Shown here: positions 54,480-63,096 of the stretch, one piece after another
How positions within the stretch are numbered: the stretch's first letter is position 1
Layout: each line of letters opens with the position of its first letter
Assembly (NCBI GenBank): GCA_905181855.1
Contig: CAJIZE010000005.1
Coordinates: 78,790 to 142,789 of the forward strand
Origin: an uncultured Flavobacteriales bacterium
GTDB lineage: Bacteria; Bacteroidota; Bacteroidia; Flavobacteriales_G; Salibacteraceae
Length of the DNA: 64,000 bases
Direction: 5' to 3'
The notes under the pieces: model-generated
Told to the model about the DNA's origin: nothing
Databases searched by the model: none
Seen by the model: the letters and a program-made list of their open reading frames with translations, nothing else
Made by a program: the position numbers and the translations under genes

Positions 54480-55478
54480 TTACGAATTATAAGCCCATTT
54501 AAGGTAGATTGACCCCCAAGTGAAACCGCCTCCAAATGCACTAATTATAATGGTATCGCCTTTTTTTAATTGATTTTCATATTCCCATAGTAAAAGAGGA
54601 ATTGTACCGCTGGTTGTATTGCCGTATTTTTGGATGTTAAGCATTACTTTTTCGTCACTTACGCCCATTCTTCGCGCGGTAGCATCAATTATTCTTTTAT
54701 TTGCTTGATGGGGCACTAACCAAGATACATCATCACTAGTGAGGTTATTCTTAGCCATAATTTCGGCTGAAACATCGGCCATGTTGGTTACCGCAAACTT
54801 AAAAACAGATTTACCTTCTTGGTAAACATGATGTAACTTAGCATCTATAGAATGGTGCGAAGCAGGCAATAATGAGCCTCCAGCTTTTTGATGTAAATGA
54901 GCTCTACCTGATCCATCCGATTTCAAGATTGAGTCAATGATGTAATCATCATCTTCAACAGGCTCTAATAAGGCCGTTCCGCCTCCATCACCGAATATTA
55001 TACAAGTAGTTCTGTCTTCGTAATTTATAATTGACGACATCTTATCAAAACCGCAAATCAACACTTTTTTGTATTTGCCAGTTTCTATAAATTGAGATCC
55101 CGTTATAACGCCATAAATGAAACTTGAACAAGCCGCAGCAAGGTCGTAACTAAAAGCATTTTTTGCACCTACCTTGTCAGCAATGATATTAGCCGTGGCA
55201 GGAAACACCAAATCAGGTGTAATTGTACAGCAAATGATTAGGTCAATTTCAAGCGGGTCAAGGTTCTTTTTAGTGAGCAGTTTTTTAATTGATTCTGCTG
55301 CCATATCAGATGTTCCTAAGTTTGGGTCATCTAATATCCTACGTTCTTTAATACCAGTTCTAGAAGTAATCCATTCGTCAGTGGTATCAATAATTTTTTC
55401 TAAGTCTTTGTTGGTTAAAACTCTGTCCGGAACATAACCTTCAATACCTGTGATAGCTGCTTTTAACAAGGTGCTCAT
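54480..55478 (-). CDS. fabH: Beta-ketoacyl-ACP synthase III
   Basis: 332 residues. It starts fatty-acid chains by condensing acetyl-CoA with malonyl-ACP. Catalytic triad visible: Cys117 in YDLAAACSSFIYG, His in LVPHQANKRI, Asn in YGNTTSGTIPL. The gap to rpmF upstream contains a terminator hairpin, so expression may depend on read-through or a separate promoter. Confidence 0.95.
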   Translation of the reverse strand: MSTLLKAAITGIEGYVPDRVLTNKDLEKIIDTTDEWITSRTGIKERRILDDPNLGTSDMAAESIKKLLTKKNLDPLEIDLIICCTITPDLVFPATANIIADKVGAKNAFSYDLAAACSSFIYGVITGSQFIETGKYKKVLICGFDKMSSIINYEDRTTCIIFGDGGGTALLEPVEDDDYIIDSILKSDGSGRAHLHQKAGGSLLPASHHSIDAKLHHVYQEGKSVFKFAVTNMADVSAEIMAKNNLTSDDVSWLVPHQANKRIIDATARRMGVSDEKVMLNIQKYGNTTSGTIPLLLWEYENQLKKGDTIIISAFGGGFTWGSIYLKWAYNS

Positions 55479-55484
55479 ATAAGT

Positions 55485-55536
55485 CGTTTAAAAAATAAAA
55501 ACCGCTTACAATTTTACACTAAATTTATAAGCGGTT
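55485..55536 (-). terminator. Terminator or attenuator between rpmF and fabH
   Basis: Minus strand: stem AACCGCTTA / TAAGCGGTT (55528-55536 and 55500-55508) with a 19-base loop, then a T-rich run (55485-55499). The hairpin sits just after rpmF and before fabH. Confidence 0.6.
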
Positions 55537-55574
55537 CACATTAGCCAATACGGCTTTAATAACTTAGTCCGAAT

Positions 55575-55766
55575 TTACTCAGCTACAGACTTTTCCATCA
55601 CAACTTTACCTTTATAGTAAAGTTTACCTTCAAACCAGTGTGCTCTATGCATCAGGTGAGGTTGACCAGTTGTTGGACAAGTACCAATTGTAGGAAGCTC
55701 AGCTTTATAGTGAGTTCTTCTCTTATCTCTCCTGGTTTTAGATATTTTTCTTTTAGGATGCGCCAT
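55575..55766 (-). CDS. rpmF: Large ribosomal subunit protein bL32
   Basis: 63 residues: [21 protein letters not shown] opening followed by [20 protein letters not shown]. Only one Cys is present, so this is the zinc-ribbon-poor (C-minus) type of bL32. It follows the DUF177 gene by six bases in the classic DUF177-rpmF order. Confidence 0.96.
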   Translation of the reverse strand: MAHPKRKISKTRRDKRRTHYKAELPTIGTCPTTGQPHLMHRAHWFEGKLYYKGKVVMEKSVAE

Positions 55767-55772
55767 AATATC

Positions 55773-56291
55773 TTATTTTAAATTTCTCAAAGCATCCCAA
55801 CGTGGGTCAGGCTCTGGTTTTTCGGTTATTATATATTCGTTTAGTTTATCAATCATTTCTTGATTACAATCTTCAATTGGGTGTTCTAATTTTGGAGGAA
55901 TAGCAAAGAAAATAAACTCATATAGAATATTTATAAGGTTAAGCTTGTGCTCATGGTGATGGAGTACAAGAATTTCTTCTGTTTCTTCCATCTCTAAGTC
56001 ACCAAATTTAAATACAACGCTGTTTTCACTTTCAATATCAACATTCAAGTCAAAAGTACATCTGTCACAATTGGTTGTAATCGATCCTTTTATAGTTATA
56101 CACAGCTTAAGTAATGTTGGTTTTTTGTCAAGCTCGACATTAACCTCACATTTTCCATCTGATACAAAAGCAAAAGAATCAAAGTATTCAAAGAACGTTT
56201 TATCAATCTGAAAATCAAAAAGATGAACGCCATCTTTTAAAATAGCAAATGGTATTTCATATTGCCGTTTCAGTTTGTTCTCTTTTTTCAT
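55773..56291 (-). CDS. DUF177 (YceD-like) family protein
   Basis: 172 residues. Family motif region ITTNCDRCTFDLNVDIE (CxxC-like CDRC with a preceding Cys) and the ending EKPEPDPRWDALRNL, which is typical just before rpmF. YceD/Duf177 is linked to 23S rRNA processing in plants and bacteria. It has its own promoter upstream (56306-56336). Confidence 0.85.
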   Translation of the reverse strand: MKKENKLKRQYEIPFAILKDGVHLFDFQIDKTFFEYFDSFAFVSDGKCEVNVELDKKPTLLKLCITIKGSITTNCDRCTFDLNVDIESENSVVFKFGDLEMEETEEILVLHHHEHKLNLINILYEFIFFAIPPKLEHPIEDCNQEMIDKLNEYIITEKPEPDPRWDALRNLK

Positions 56292-56305
56292 TTCAAAAAG
56301 GCTTG

Positions 56306-56335
56306 CAAAAGTATAAATATAATTGATTAATTCAA
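56306..56335 (-). promoter_or_regulatory. Promoter of the DUF177-rpmF genes
   Basis: Minus strand: TTG at 56333-56335, a 19-base spacer, then TACTTTTG (56306-56313). A good Bacteroidota-type match 14 bases before the ATG at 56291. Confidence 0.5.
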
Positions 56336-56379
56336 TTCTTACTGGCTATATTTCAAATAGGTATAAATTTTTGCTAATA

Positions 56380-57426
56380 CTATTTGCTTTTAACCAGCGC
56401 GTTTGCTTTTAATTTTTTTAGTTCCAACCGATTGTTATAAATGTCGAGTGCAACGTAAATTGCATTTCTAAAAGAAGTTTCATCAGCTTGGTTTAGCCCT
56501 GCGATATCATATCCAGTTCCATGATCTGGCGATGTTCTTACTATTGGTAAACCTCCAGTAAAATTCACTCCGTCACCCTGTGAAATGGTCTTAAACGGGG
56601 TTAAGCCTTGATCATGATACATTGCCAAAACGCCATCGAACTGAGCATATTTATGTCCAGAAAAGAAACCATCTGCAGGGTATGGTCCCAAGCATATTAT
56701 TCCATTTTCCTTTGCTTTTTCAATAGCTGGAACAATGATAGTTTGCTCTTCAATTCCGATTAAACCTTCATCGCCACTATGTGGATTGAGTCCAAGCACA
56801 GCAATTTTTGGTTTTCTAATGTTGAAGTCGGTATTTAAACAATTGTTAAGTGCTTCAAGCTTTTTTAGGATTAGTTCAGTAGATATAGTATTAGCCACAT
56901 CTTTTACAGGAATATGTCCTGTCACAACACCTACGCGTAAACAATTATGAACCATAAGCATAATGGGGTTATCCTCATTGGCATAATCTGCAAGGTATTC
57001 TGTATGTCCAGGAAAGTTAAAATCTTTCGACTGAATGTTCTTTTTGTTTATAGGTGCAGTAACCAATACGTCAAATTTGTTTGAAGCTATGTCTTTTACT
57101 GCTGTATCCAAAGATTTAAAGGCTATAGCCCCTGCTTCTTGGGTAGATATTCCAAAATGAGTTTCTATATTTTCATCTAAACAGTTTAGAATATTTATTT
57201 TTTGAGGGTGAGCTTGATCTGCATCAGTAATTGAGTTGAAATGAAATCCCCCTATTTGAAGTTCTTCGGTTAGATGTTTAAAAATAGAAGTATGGCCATA
57301 AATTATAGGATAAAAACTATCCAATATCCGTTGATCCATCAAGGACTTCACAATTACTTCAGGTCCAATACCATTTATATCACCAATGGATATACCAACT
57401 CTTATTTTGCTGTTGGATTTTTTCAT
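56380..57426 (-). CDS. pdxA: 4-hydroxythreonine-4-phosphate dehydrogenase
   Basis: 348 residues. Makes vitamin B6 precursor (NAD-dependent, metal-dependent). Evidence: GISIGDINGIGPEVI opening, FPGHTEYLADYAN (metal His), MMVHNCLRVGVVTGHIP-like segment, and ALYHDQGLTPFKTI-like AMYHDQGLTPFKTIS with the second metal ligands, then VRTSPDHGTGYDIAG. The pepA stop is one base away. In many Bacteroidota pdxA leads the DUF177-rpmF-fabH-accBC cluster. Confidence 0.94.
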   Translation of the reverse strand: MKKSNSKIRVGISIGDINGIGPEVIVKSLMDQRILDSFYPIIYGHTSIFKHLTEELQIGGFHFNSITDADQAHPQKINILNCLDENIETHFGISTQEAGAIAFKSLDTAVKDIASNKFDVLVTAPINKKNIQSKDFNFPGHTEYLADYANEDNPIMLMVHNCLRVGVVTGHIPVKDVANTISTELILKKLEALNNCLNTDFNIRKPKIAVLGLNPHSGDEGLIGIEEQTIIVPAIEKAKENGIICLGPYPADGFFSGHKYAQFDGVLAMYHDQGLTPFKTISQGDGVNFTGGLPIVRTSPDHGTGYDIAGLNQADETSFRNAIYVALDIYNNRLELKKLKANALVKSK

Positions 57427-57427
57427 C

Positions 57428-58861
57428 TTAGCATCTTGATTTTAGAAAGTGGTACAACAACCTTACTCCAATTCCTGATCCACCAATGGTTCTGTATTTA
57501 TCTGCAGAATGTAAAAATGCTGGACCAGCAATATCAAGATGTAAATATGGATAGGAGTTATCCCCTTTTTCATTTTTAGTAAAATACTCTAAAAATTTAC
57601 CTGCAGTTATTGCTCCACCTTCAGGCGCTCCTAAATTGGTTAAGTCGGCAATATCAGATTTTAACATATCCCAATACTCATCAAAAAATGGCAGTTCAGC
57701 AAGTCTTTCATGAACAGCAAAACCTGATTTCTTTAACTCTGAATGTACTTCATGAGATGCATTACCCATTGATACAATAGCTTGTGTGCCAACTGTTCGG
57801 GCTGCAGAACCGGTAAGGGTCGCCATGTCAATTACCAATTCAGGGTCGTATTTAATTGCATAAGTTAGAGCGTCAGCCAATATGAGTCTTCCTTCAGCAT
57901 CTGTGTTTAAAACTTCAACAGTTTTTCCGTTAAACATAGTTATTACGTCACCCGGAGCATAAGCTGCACCAGAAGGGCGGTTGTCGGTTGCAGGAACTAA
58001 TGCAATAACCCAAAGAGGCAAGTTGTTTTTAGCAACAGCATACATCGTTCCGATTACTGCTGCTGAACCAGCCATATCACTTTTCATGAAGTCCATTGAT
58101 TTACCTGTTGGTTTTAAACTCAAACCTCCAGTATCATAAACTACTCCTTTTCCTACCAAAACGTATGGCTTTACATTAACTGCATTGTCAGGCTTGTGCT
58201 CCATAATATTGAAAGTAGGTGGCTCAATGCTGCCTTTGTTTACTGCAAGTAAACCTCCCATTTTAAGCGCTTCAATCTTCTTTTTATTAAATACTTCAAG
58301 TCTAAATCCAGCATCTTTCGACAGAATAGCGATTTCTTCTGATAATTGAGTTGCTGTTAAATAAGATTGAGGTTCATTAACCAAATCACGGGTAGAATAT
58401 ACTCCTTCACAAACTATCTTTAATTCAGCCAGATCTGTATCGGATAAATTTGAGCAACAGATGTTGATGGCTTCTAAGGTATTCGGTTTGCTATCAGAAA
58501 TGTATTTGTCAAACTTGTAAAGACCTAATATTATTCCTTCCGAAATATCAACTGCATGACCTGCGTTTTCAGCAACTATTTGTACTGAATCTAATTGGTT
58601 AGAATTTATTTGATTGGCAATTGAATGTCCTATAACTCTCAAGTTTTCGGCATTTTTGTTTCCGTCAAGAGTTAATATTTGAACAACTGCTGTTACCTTA
58701 TTTGGAGCATTTACAACAACTGGTGTTTTAGCTGAAAGGTGTAAAGCATAAACATCGCTTGGAATCGTATCAATATCTAATTTTTCTGCATCAGCTGATG
58801 AATTAACCAACCAAATGGTTGATTTTTTTGCATCAATATCATTTATAAGATTTATGTTCAT
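57428..58861 (-). CDS. pepA: Leucyl aminopeptidase (M17)
   Basis: 477 residues. N-terminal macro-like domain, C-terminal M17 zinc/manganese catalytic domain. Motifs are VGKGVVYDTGGLSLKPTGKSMDFMKSDMAGSAAV and NTDAEGRLILADALTYA, plus VIDMATLTGSA. Metal ligands and the KSDMAG block are intact. It starts the minus-strand run leading into pdxA, with a one-base gap. Confidence 0.9.
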   Translation of the reverse strand: MNINLINDIDAKKSTIWLVNSSADAEKLDIDTIPSDVYALHLSAKTPVVVNAPNKVTAVVQILTLDGNKNAENLRVIGHSIANQINSNQLDSVQIVAENAGHAVDISEGIILGLYKFDKYISDSKPNTLEAINICCSNLSDTDLAELKIVCEGVYSTRDLVNEPQSYLTATQLSEEIAILSKDAGFRLEVFNKKKIEALKMGGLLAVNKGSIEPPTFNIMEHKPDNAVNVKPYVLVGKGVVYDTGGLSLKPTGKSMDFMKSDMAGSAAVIGTMYAVAKNNLPLWVIALVPATDNRPSGAAYAPGDVITMFNGKTVEVLNTDAEGRLILADALTYAIKYDPELVIDMATLTGSAARTVGTQAIVSMGNASHEVHSELKKSGFAVHERLAELPFFDEYWDMLKSDIADLTNLGAPEGGAITAGKFLEYFTKNEKGDNSYPYLHLDIAGPAFLHSADKYRTIGGSGIGVRLLYHFLKSRC

Positions 58862-58884
58862 TTTTCAGTTTGTATGTTGACCGA

Positions 58885-58892
58885 CAAACGTA
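58885..58892 (-). promoter_or_regulatory. -7 element of pepA
   Basis: Minus-strand TACGTTTG matches TAnnTTTG, 23 bases before the pepA ATG; no clear -33. Confidence 0.35.
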
Positions 58893-59005
58893 CTAAACAA
58901 ATATTTGGGTTTAGCCGTTTACCAGATTGTAAATGCTATTTATTAAACCTTTAATAAAAGTTAGTAAAACTTTGCTTTTGTAAGTATCTTAGCTGATTCA
59001 TAAAA

Positions 59006-61690
59006 ATGAAGAATCTTTTAGTCTTGTTTGTTTTGGTATTTGCTCTCACTAATGTGAACGCAACTCATAATAGGGCAGGGCAGATTTCATACAAGCATAT
59101 TTCAAATTTAACCTATGAAATTACGGTAACAACATTTACCGATCCAGACGCTACGGGAGCAGACAGATGTACTCTTGATGTGCATTTTGGTGATGGTAGT
59201 ATGGAAACTGTAAACAGGAGCAACGGAGTTTTAAACAACCGCTGTACGGCAAATGTAAATACGGGAGATGGTGAGTTAATCTATCAAAACACCATTAGAA
59301 AAAATAGATACATAACAACCCATACGTACGCAGGACCAGGATCTTATATAATTACAATGTCTGATCCAAATAGGGTTGACAATATCCAGAACATTCCTAA
59401 CTCAGTAAGCGTTCCGTTTTTTTTACGCTCTACCTTGGTGATAAGCTCCACAGTAGGGCCTAATACTTCGCCCGATTTGTTTTACTACCCGGTTGATAAT
59501 GGCTGTATGCAAAAACCATATTTTCATAATCCTGGAGCCGTAGACCCTGACGGAGATAGTTTGCATTTTAGTTTTTCGGTTTGTTATGGAGACGATGGCA
59601 AGCCAATACCGGGTTATGTTTTGCCAAATGAAATTAATCCAAATGGAATGAATAATTTGGAAATTGACGAACAGTCTGGAACTTTATCTTGGATTACACC
59701 TCAAGCCTTTGGCGACTTTAACGTATGTATATTAATTCAAGAGTATAGAAGAGATACGGTATCAGGTCAGGTTATAAAAGTAGGAGATGTATTACGAGAC
59801 ATGCAAATGACCATAGGTGCATGTGATAACGATCCTCCAACATACGACCCATTGCCTGATGAATGTGTTTTAGCAAACGATACTGTTAAAAGAGCAATTC
59901 GCTTTAATGATGTAGGTGATTTATTAACTTTAACGGGTTCTGGATTGCCTTTGAATTTAAACATTAGTCCTGCTAAGTTTAATCAACCAGTTATCGAGCT
60001 TGACTCCGTTGAGTCCGTTTTTTATTGGGAAACATTATGTGATCATATTAGAACAAGATCTTATCAAATGGTGTTTAGGGCTGCTGATAATAGACAGTTA
60101 AGTGAGCTTGTGAATTTTTCAACCCTTAATGTACTGATTGTTGGCCCACCCTCAAATTTTATTGATGCAGAACCTAAAGGAAATTCTGTTCAATTATCAT
60201 GGTCAGTGAATCCATGTGACAACGCTGTTGGATATAAAATTTACAGGAAAATTGACTCACTTGGATACGTGCCCGATAAATGTGTTGTTGGGGTTCCGGC
60301 TTTTACTGGTTATAAGCTAATTGCAAAAGTATCAAGTTACAACTTAGTTAATTATACAGATGATAACGATGGAGAAGGATTGGTACACGGCCATAAATAT
60401 TGCTATATGATAACAGGTGTTTATCCTGATGGAGTTGAAAGTTTACCAACCTTCGAAGCTTGTACTCAATTAAAAAAGGATGTTCCAGTAATAACCAGAG
60501 TATCAATAAGAAATACTAGTGAATCATTTGGGCGTGATACAGTTATGTGGGCATCTCCAACTGAGTTAGATGATACTGTTCAGTTTTTAGGACCATATCA
60601 ATACAGAATTTACCGAAAAATAAATGACTTTCCTTTTGAGCAAATAGGACTAACCAATATTGTAAACAACATTGAAGATGGTGACACAATGTTTGTAGAT
60701 GAAAATTTAAACACTAAAGATGATTTCTTGTCGTATAAAATTGAACTTACAAGTGGTGTTGATGTGGTGGGAGAAACTCAAAAAGCTCAGTCTTTGTATT
60801 TACAGGCAAAAGGCTTGGATAGATCTATGCTTTTAACATGGGATGTTCAAGTTCCTTGGACAAATTATTTTTACGAGGTTCATCGTTTTAATGAACTTCT
60901 ACAGTTGTATGAATTGTTAGACACGGCTTATGGAACCCAGTTTATTGATTCAGGATTGATAAACGAAACTTCGTATTGTTATTTGGTGAAATCCATCGGT
61001 AAATACTCGACAAGTGGATTTATTGACCCACTTATTAATTGGTCACAAATATCATGTGCTGCTCCGACAGATACCATTCCTCCGTGCAATCCTTTGAATA
61101 TTGTTGTTGAGGGAGATTGTGATCTAGATCGAACCTATTTGTTTTGGGAAAACCCAAAGATTGAGTGCGGTGATGATATTTGGAAATATAGAATTTATTA
61201 TGCCCCTAAATTGGGCGATGAATATGAGTTTATATACGAAACCGTAGATGCGGATGAAACAGAATACGAGAAAATTTCGCCATATTCTATAGCAGGTTGT
61301 TATGAAATTACTGCGCTTGATTCAAGTGGAAATGAATCAATTGCCGAAGACAGGTTCTGTATTGATAATTGCCCTAATTATAGACTACCCAATGTATTTA
61401 CTCCAGGTGGAGATGGAGCAAATGATTTCTTTGTTCCGCTGCCTTACAAACATGTTGAATCCATCAACATGAAAATTTACGATAGGTGGGGAAGTTTGGT
61501 TTTTAAAGCAACTAATCCTGCCATTGGTTGGGACGGAAGACATTTTTTAACAAACAGAATACTTCCATCAGGAGTTTATTTTTACGTTTGTACTGTTAAT
61601 GAAATAAGGCTAACAGGTATTGAGCCGATGGAATTAAAAGGCACTGTTACCATTTTTAATCAAAAAGATAGAAACCCAACATCTAATTAA
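59006..61690 (+). CDS. Large secreted protein with T9SS type B (gliding-motility C-terminal) sorting domain
   Basis: 894 residues. Signal peptide (about 1-19), then HNRAGQISYKHI, a PKD/Ig-like start (VHFGDGSMETVN), a long chain of beta-sandwich units including fibronectin-III-like parts (about 385-760; NSVQLSWSVNPCDNAVGYKIYRK, SMLLTWDVQVPWTNYFYEVHR), and the type B sorting domain (LPNVFTPGGDGANDFF at about 800, IYDRWGSLVF, SGVYFYVCTV). It would cross the outer membrane by the type IX system and become surface-attached or released. The stop TAA overlaps the ribE start by one base. Confidence 0.85.
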   Translation: MKNLLVLFVLVFALTNVNATHNRAGQISYKHISNLTYEITVTTFTDPDATGADRCTLDVHFGDGSMETVNRSNGVLNNRCTANVNTGDGELIYQNTIRKNRYITTHTYAGPGSYIITMSDPNRVDNIQNIPNSVSVPFFLRSTLVISSTVGPNTSPDLFYYPVDNGCMQKPYFHNPGAVDPDGDSLHFSFSVCYGDDGKPIPGYVLPNEINPNGMNNLEIDEQSGTLSWITPQAFGDFNVCILIQEYRRDTVSGQVIKVGDVLRDMQMTIGACDNDPPTYDPLPDECVLANDTVKRAIRFNDVGDLLTLTGSGLPLNLNISPAKFNQPVIELDSVESVFYWETLCDHIRTRSYQMVFRAADNRQLSELVNFSTLNVLIVGPPSNFIDAEPKGNSVQLSWSVNPCDNAVGYKIYRKIDSLGYVPDKCVVGVPAFTGYKLIAKVSSYNLVNYTDDNDGEGLVHGHKYCYMITGVYPDGVESLPTFEACTQLKKDVPVITRVSIRNTSESFGRDTVMWASPTELDDTVQFLGPYQYRIYRKINDFPFEQIGLTNIVNNIEDGDTMFVDENLNTKDDFLSYKIELTSGVDVVGETQKAQSLYLQAKGLDRSMLLTWDVQVPWTNYFYEVHRFNELLQLYELLDTAYGTQFIDSGLINETSYCYLVKSIGKYSTSGFIDPLINWSQISCAAPTDTIPPCNPLNIVVEGDCDLDRTYLFWENPKIECGDDIWKYRIYYAPKLGDEYEFIYETVDADETEYEKISPYSIAGCYEITALDSSGNESIAEDRFCIDNCPNYRLPNVFTPGGDGANDFFVPLPYKHVESINMKIYDRWGSLVFKATNPAIGWDGRHFLTNRILPSGVYFYVCTVNEIRLTGIEPMELKGTVTIFNQKDRNPTSN

Positions 61691-62283
61691 TGTTTACAGG
61701 AATAATAGAAGGTTTAGCAAAAGTTGTTGGCTTTGAAAAAGAATTAGAGAATTTACACCTTACACTTACCAATCCGTTTGACGAAAGTTTTAAAATTGAC
61801 CAAAGCGTAGCGCACAATGGGGTTTGTTTAACTGTTGTAAAAATGGTAGATAACACCTATACTGTTACCGCAATAAAGGAAACGCTTGATAAATCAAATA
61901 TTGGAAAACTGGAAATAGGGGATTTAGTAAATATTGAACGTTGCATGAAAATGAACGGAAGACTTGATGGGCACATTGTTCAAGGGCATGTTGATACCAC
62001 GGCAGCAGTAACTAGCATTAAAGAAGAAAGCGGAAGCTGGAGTTTGTCTTTTGAGTATGATAAAGACAAGGAGCATATTACTGTTGAGAAAGGCTCCATT
62101 ACCATTAATGGGGTTAGTTTAACGGTATGTGATTCGGGTATAAATACGTTTAGTGTAGCCATTATTCCTTACACGTTTGAGCACACTAATTTTAAGAATT
62201 TTAAAGTTGGTACAACGGTAAATTTAGAGTTTGATATTATTGGTAAATATGTAGCTAAGCAAATATTGATAAACAAAGCATAA
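61690..62283 (+). CDS. ribE: Riboflavin synthase alpha chain
   Basis: 197 residues. Two tandem lumazine-binding folds; opening MFTGIIEGLAKV, first-half motif SVAHNGVCLTVVKM with VNIERCMKMNGRLDGHIVQGHVDTT, and the second-half ITINGVSLTVCDSG and FDIIGKYVAKQI. It makes riboflavin from two lumazines. It begins on the A of the preceding stop codon, and lgt begins the same way, so translation is coupled. Confidence 0.95.
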   Translation: MFTGIIEGLAKVVGFEKELENLHLTLTNPFDESFKIDQSVAHNGVCLTVVKMVDNTYTVTAIKETLDKSNIGKLEIGDLVNIERCMKMNGRLDGHIVQGHVDTTAAVTSIKEESGSWSLSFEYDKDKEHITVEKGSITINGVSLTVCDSGINTFSVAIIPYTFEHTNFKNFKVGTTVNLEFDIIGKYVAKQILINKA

Positions 62284-63086
62284 TGGATTTATTATTTGTT
62301 ACCTGGACAGTAGAACCAGATATTATATCTTCTCCACTAACCATAAGATGGTACGGCGTATTTTTTGCGGGCGCTTTTATGACAGGATACTACATTCTTA
62401 AGAAATTTTTTAAAGCCGAAAACGCCAGCGAAGAGTGGCTTGATAGTGTTTTGCTTTATGTTATGGTAGGAACTATTTTAGGCGCAAGACTTGGTCATGT
62501 TTTCTTTTATGACTGGGATTATTACTCAAAAAATTTAGGTGACATAGTTAAAATTTGGGAGGGCGGTTTAGCCAGCCATGGAGGAGGAATAGGAATTATA
62601 ATAGCCTTGTGGCTATATTCAAAAAGGGTTACTAAAAAACCAATGTTTTGGATTTTGGATAGAGTAGCGGTTGTAACTGCTTTGGGTGCTGTTTTTATTA
62701 GGTTAGGAAACCTAATGAACCACGAGATTATTGGGGTTCCAACAGACAAGGCCTGGGGATTTATTTTTACAAAAGCACATATAATAGATCCTATGATTCC
62801 GCGTCATCCTGCTCAGTTGTATGAGTCGTTTTGTTATTTAATAACCTTTGGTGTGCTGTATTTTCTTTTTTGGAACAAACAATGGAGCCAGTTTCAAGGT
62901 AGAATCTTCGGACTTTTTTTGATTATGCTGTTTTCGTTCCGATTCATAGTAGAGTTTGTGAAAAACAGTCAAGGTGGGTTTGAATCGTCGCTAGGCTCAG
63001 CTCTTAGCACTGGGCAGTGGCTTAGTATACCTTTTGTTTTTATTGGGTTGTACTTTGCTATTACAGCAAAAGAAGTTAAGGCTTAA
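62283..63086 (+). CDS. lgt: Prolipoprotein diacylglyceryl transferase
   Basis: 267 residues, about seven transmembrane helices. Inner-membrane enzyme that lipidates the lipobox Cys of prolipoproteins such as those seen in this window. Motifs: IRWYGVFFAGAFMTGY, GARLGHVFFYDWDYY, GGLASHGGGIGI, and RHPAQLYESFCY with the Arg/Gln/Tyr cluster. The start is ATG 62283, on the last base of the ribE stop. Confidence 0.94.
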   Translation: MDLLFVTWTVEPDIISSPLTIRWYGVFFAGAFMTGYYILKKFFKAENASEEWLDSVLLYVMVGTILGARLGHVFFYDWDYYSKNLGDIVKIWEGGLASHGGGIGIIIALWLYSKRVTKKPMFWILDRVAVVTALGAVFIRLGNLMNHEIIGVPTDKAWGFIFTKAHIIDPMIPRHPAQLYESFCYLITFGVLYFLFWNKQWSQFQGRIFGLFLIMLFSFRFIVEFVKNSQGGFESSLGSALSTGQWLSIPFVFIGLYFAITAKEVKA

Positions 63087-63096
63087 ACTAATTACT

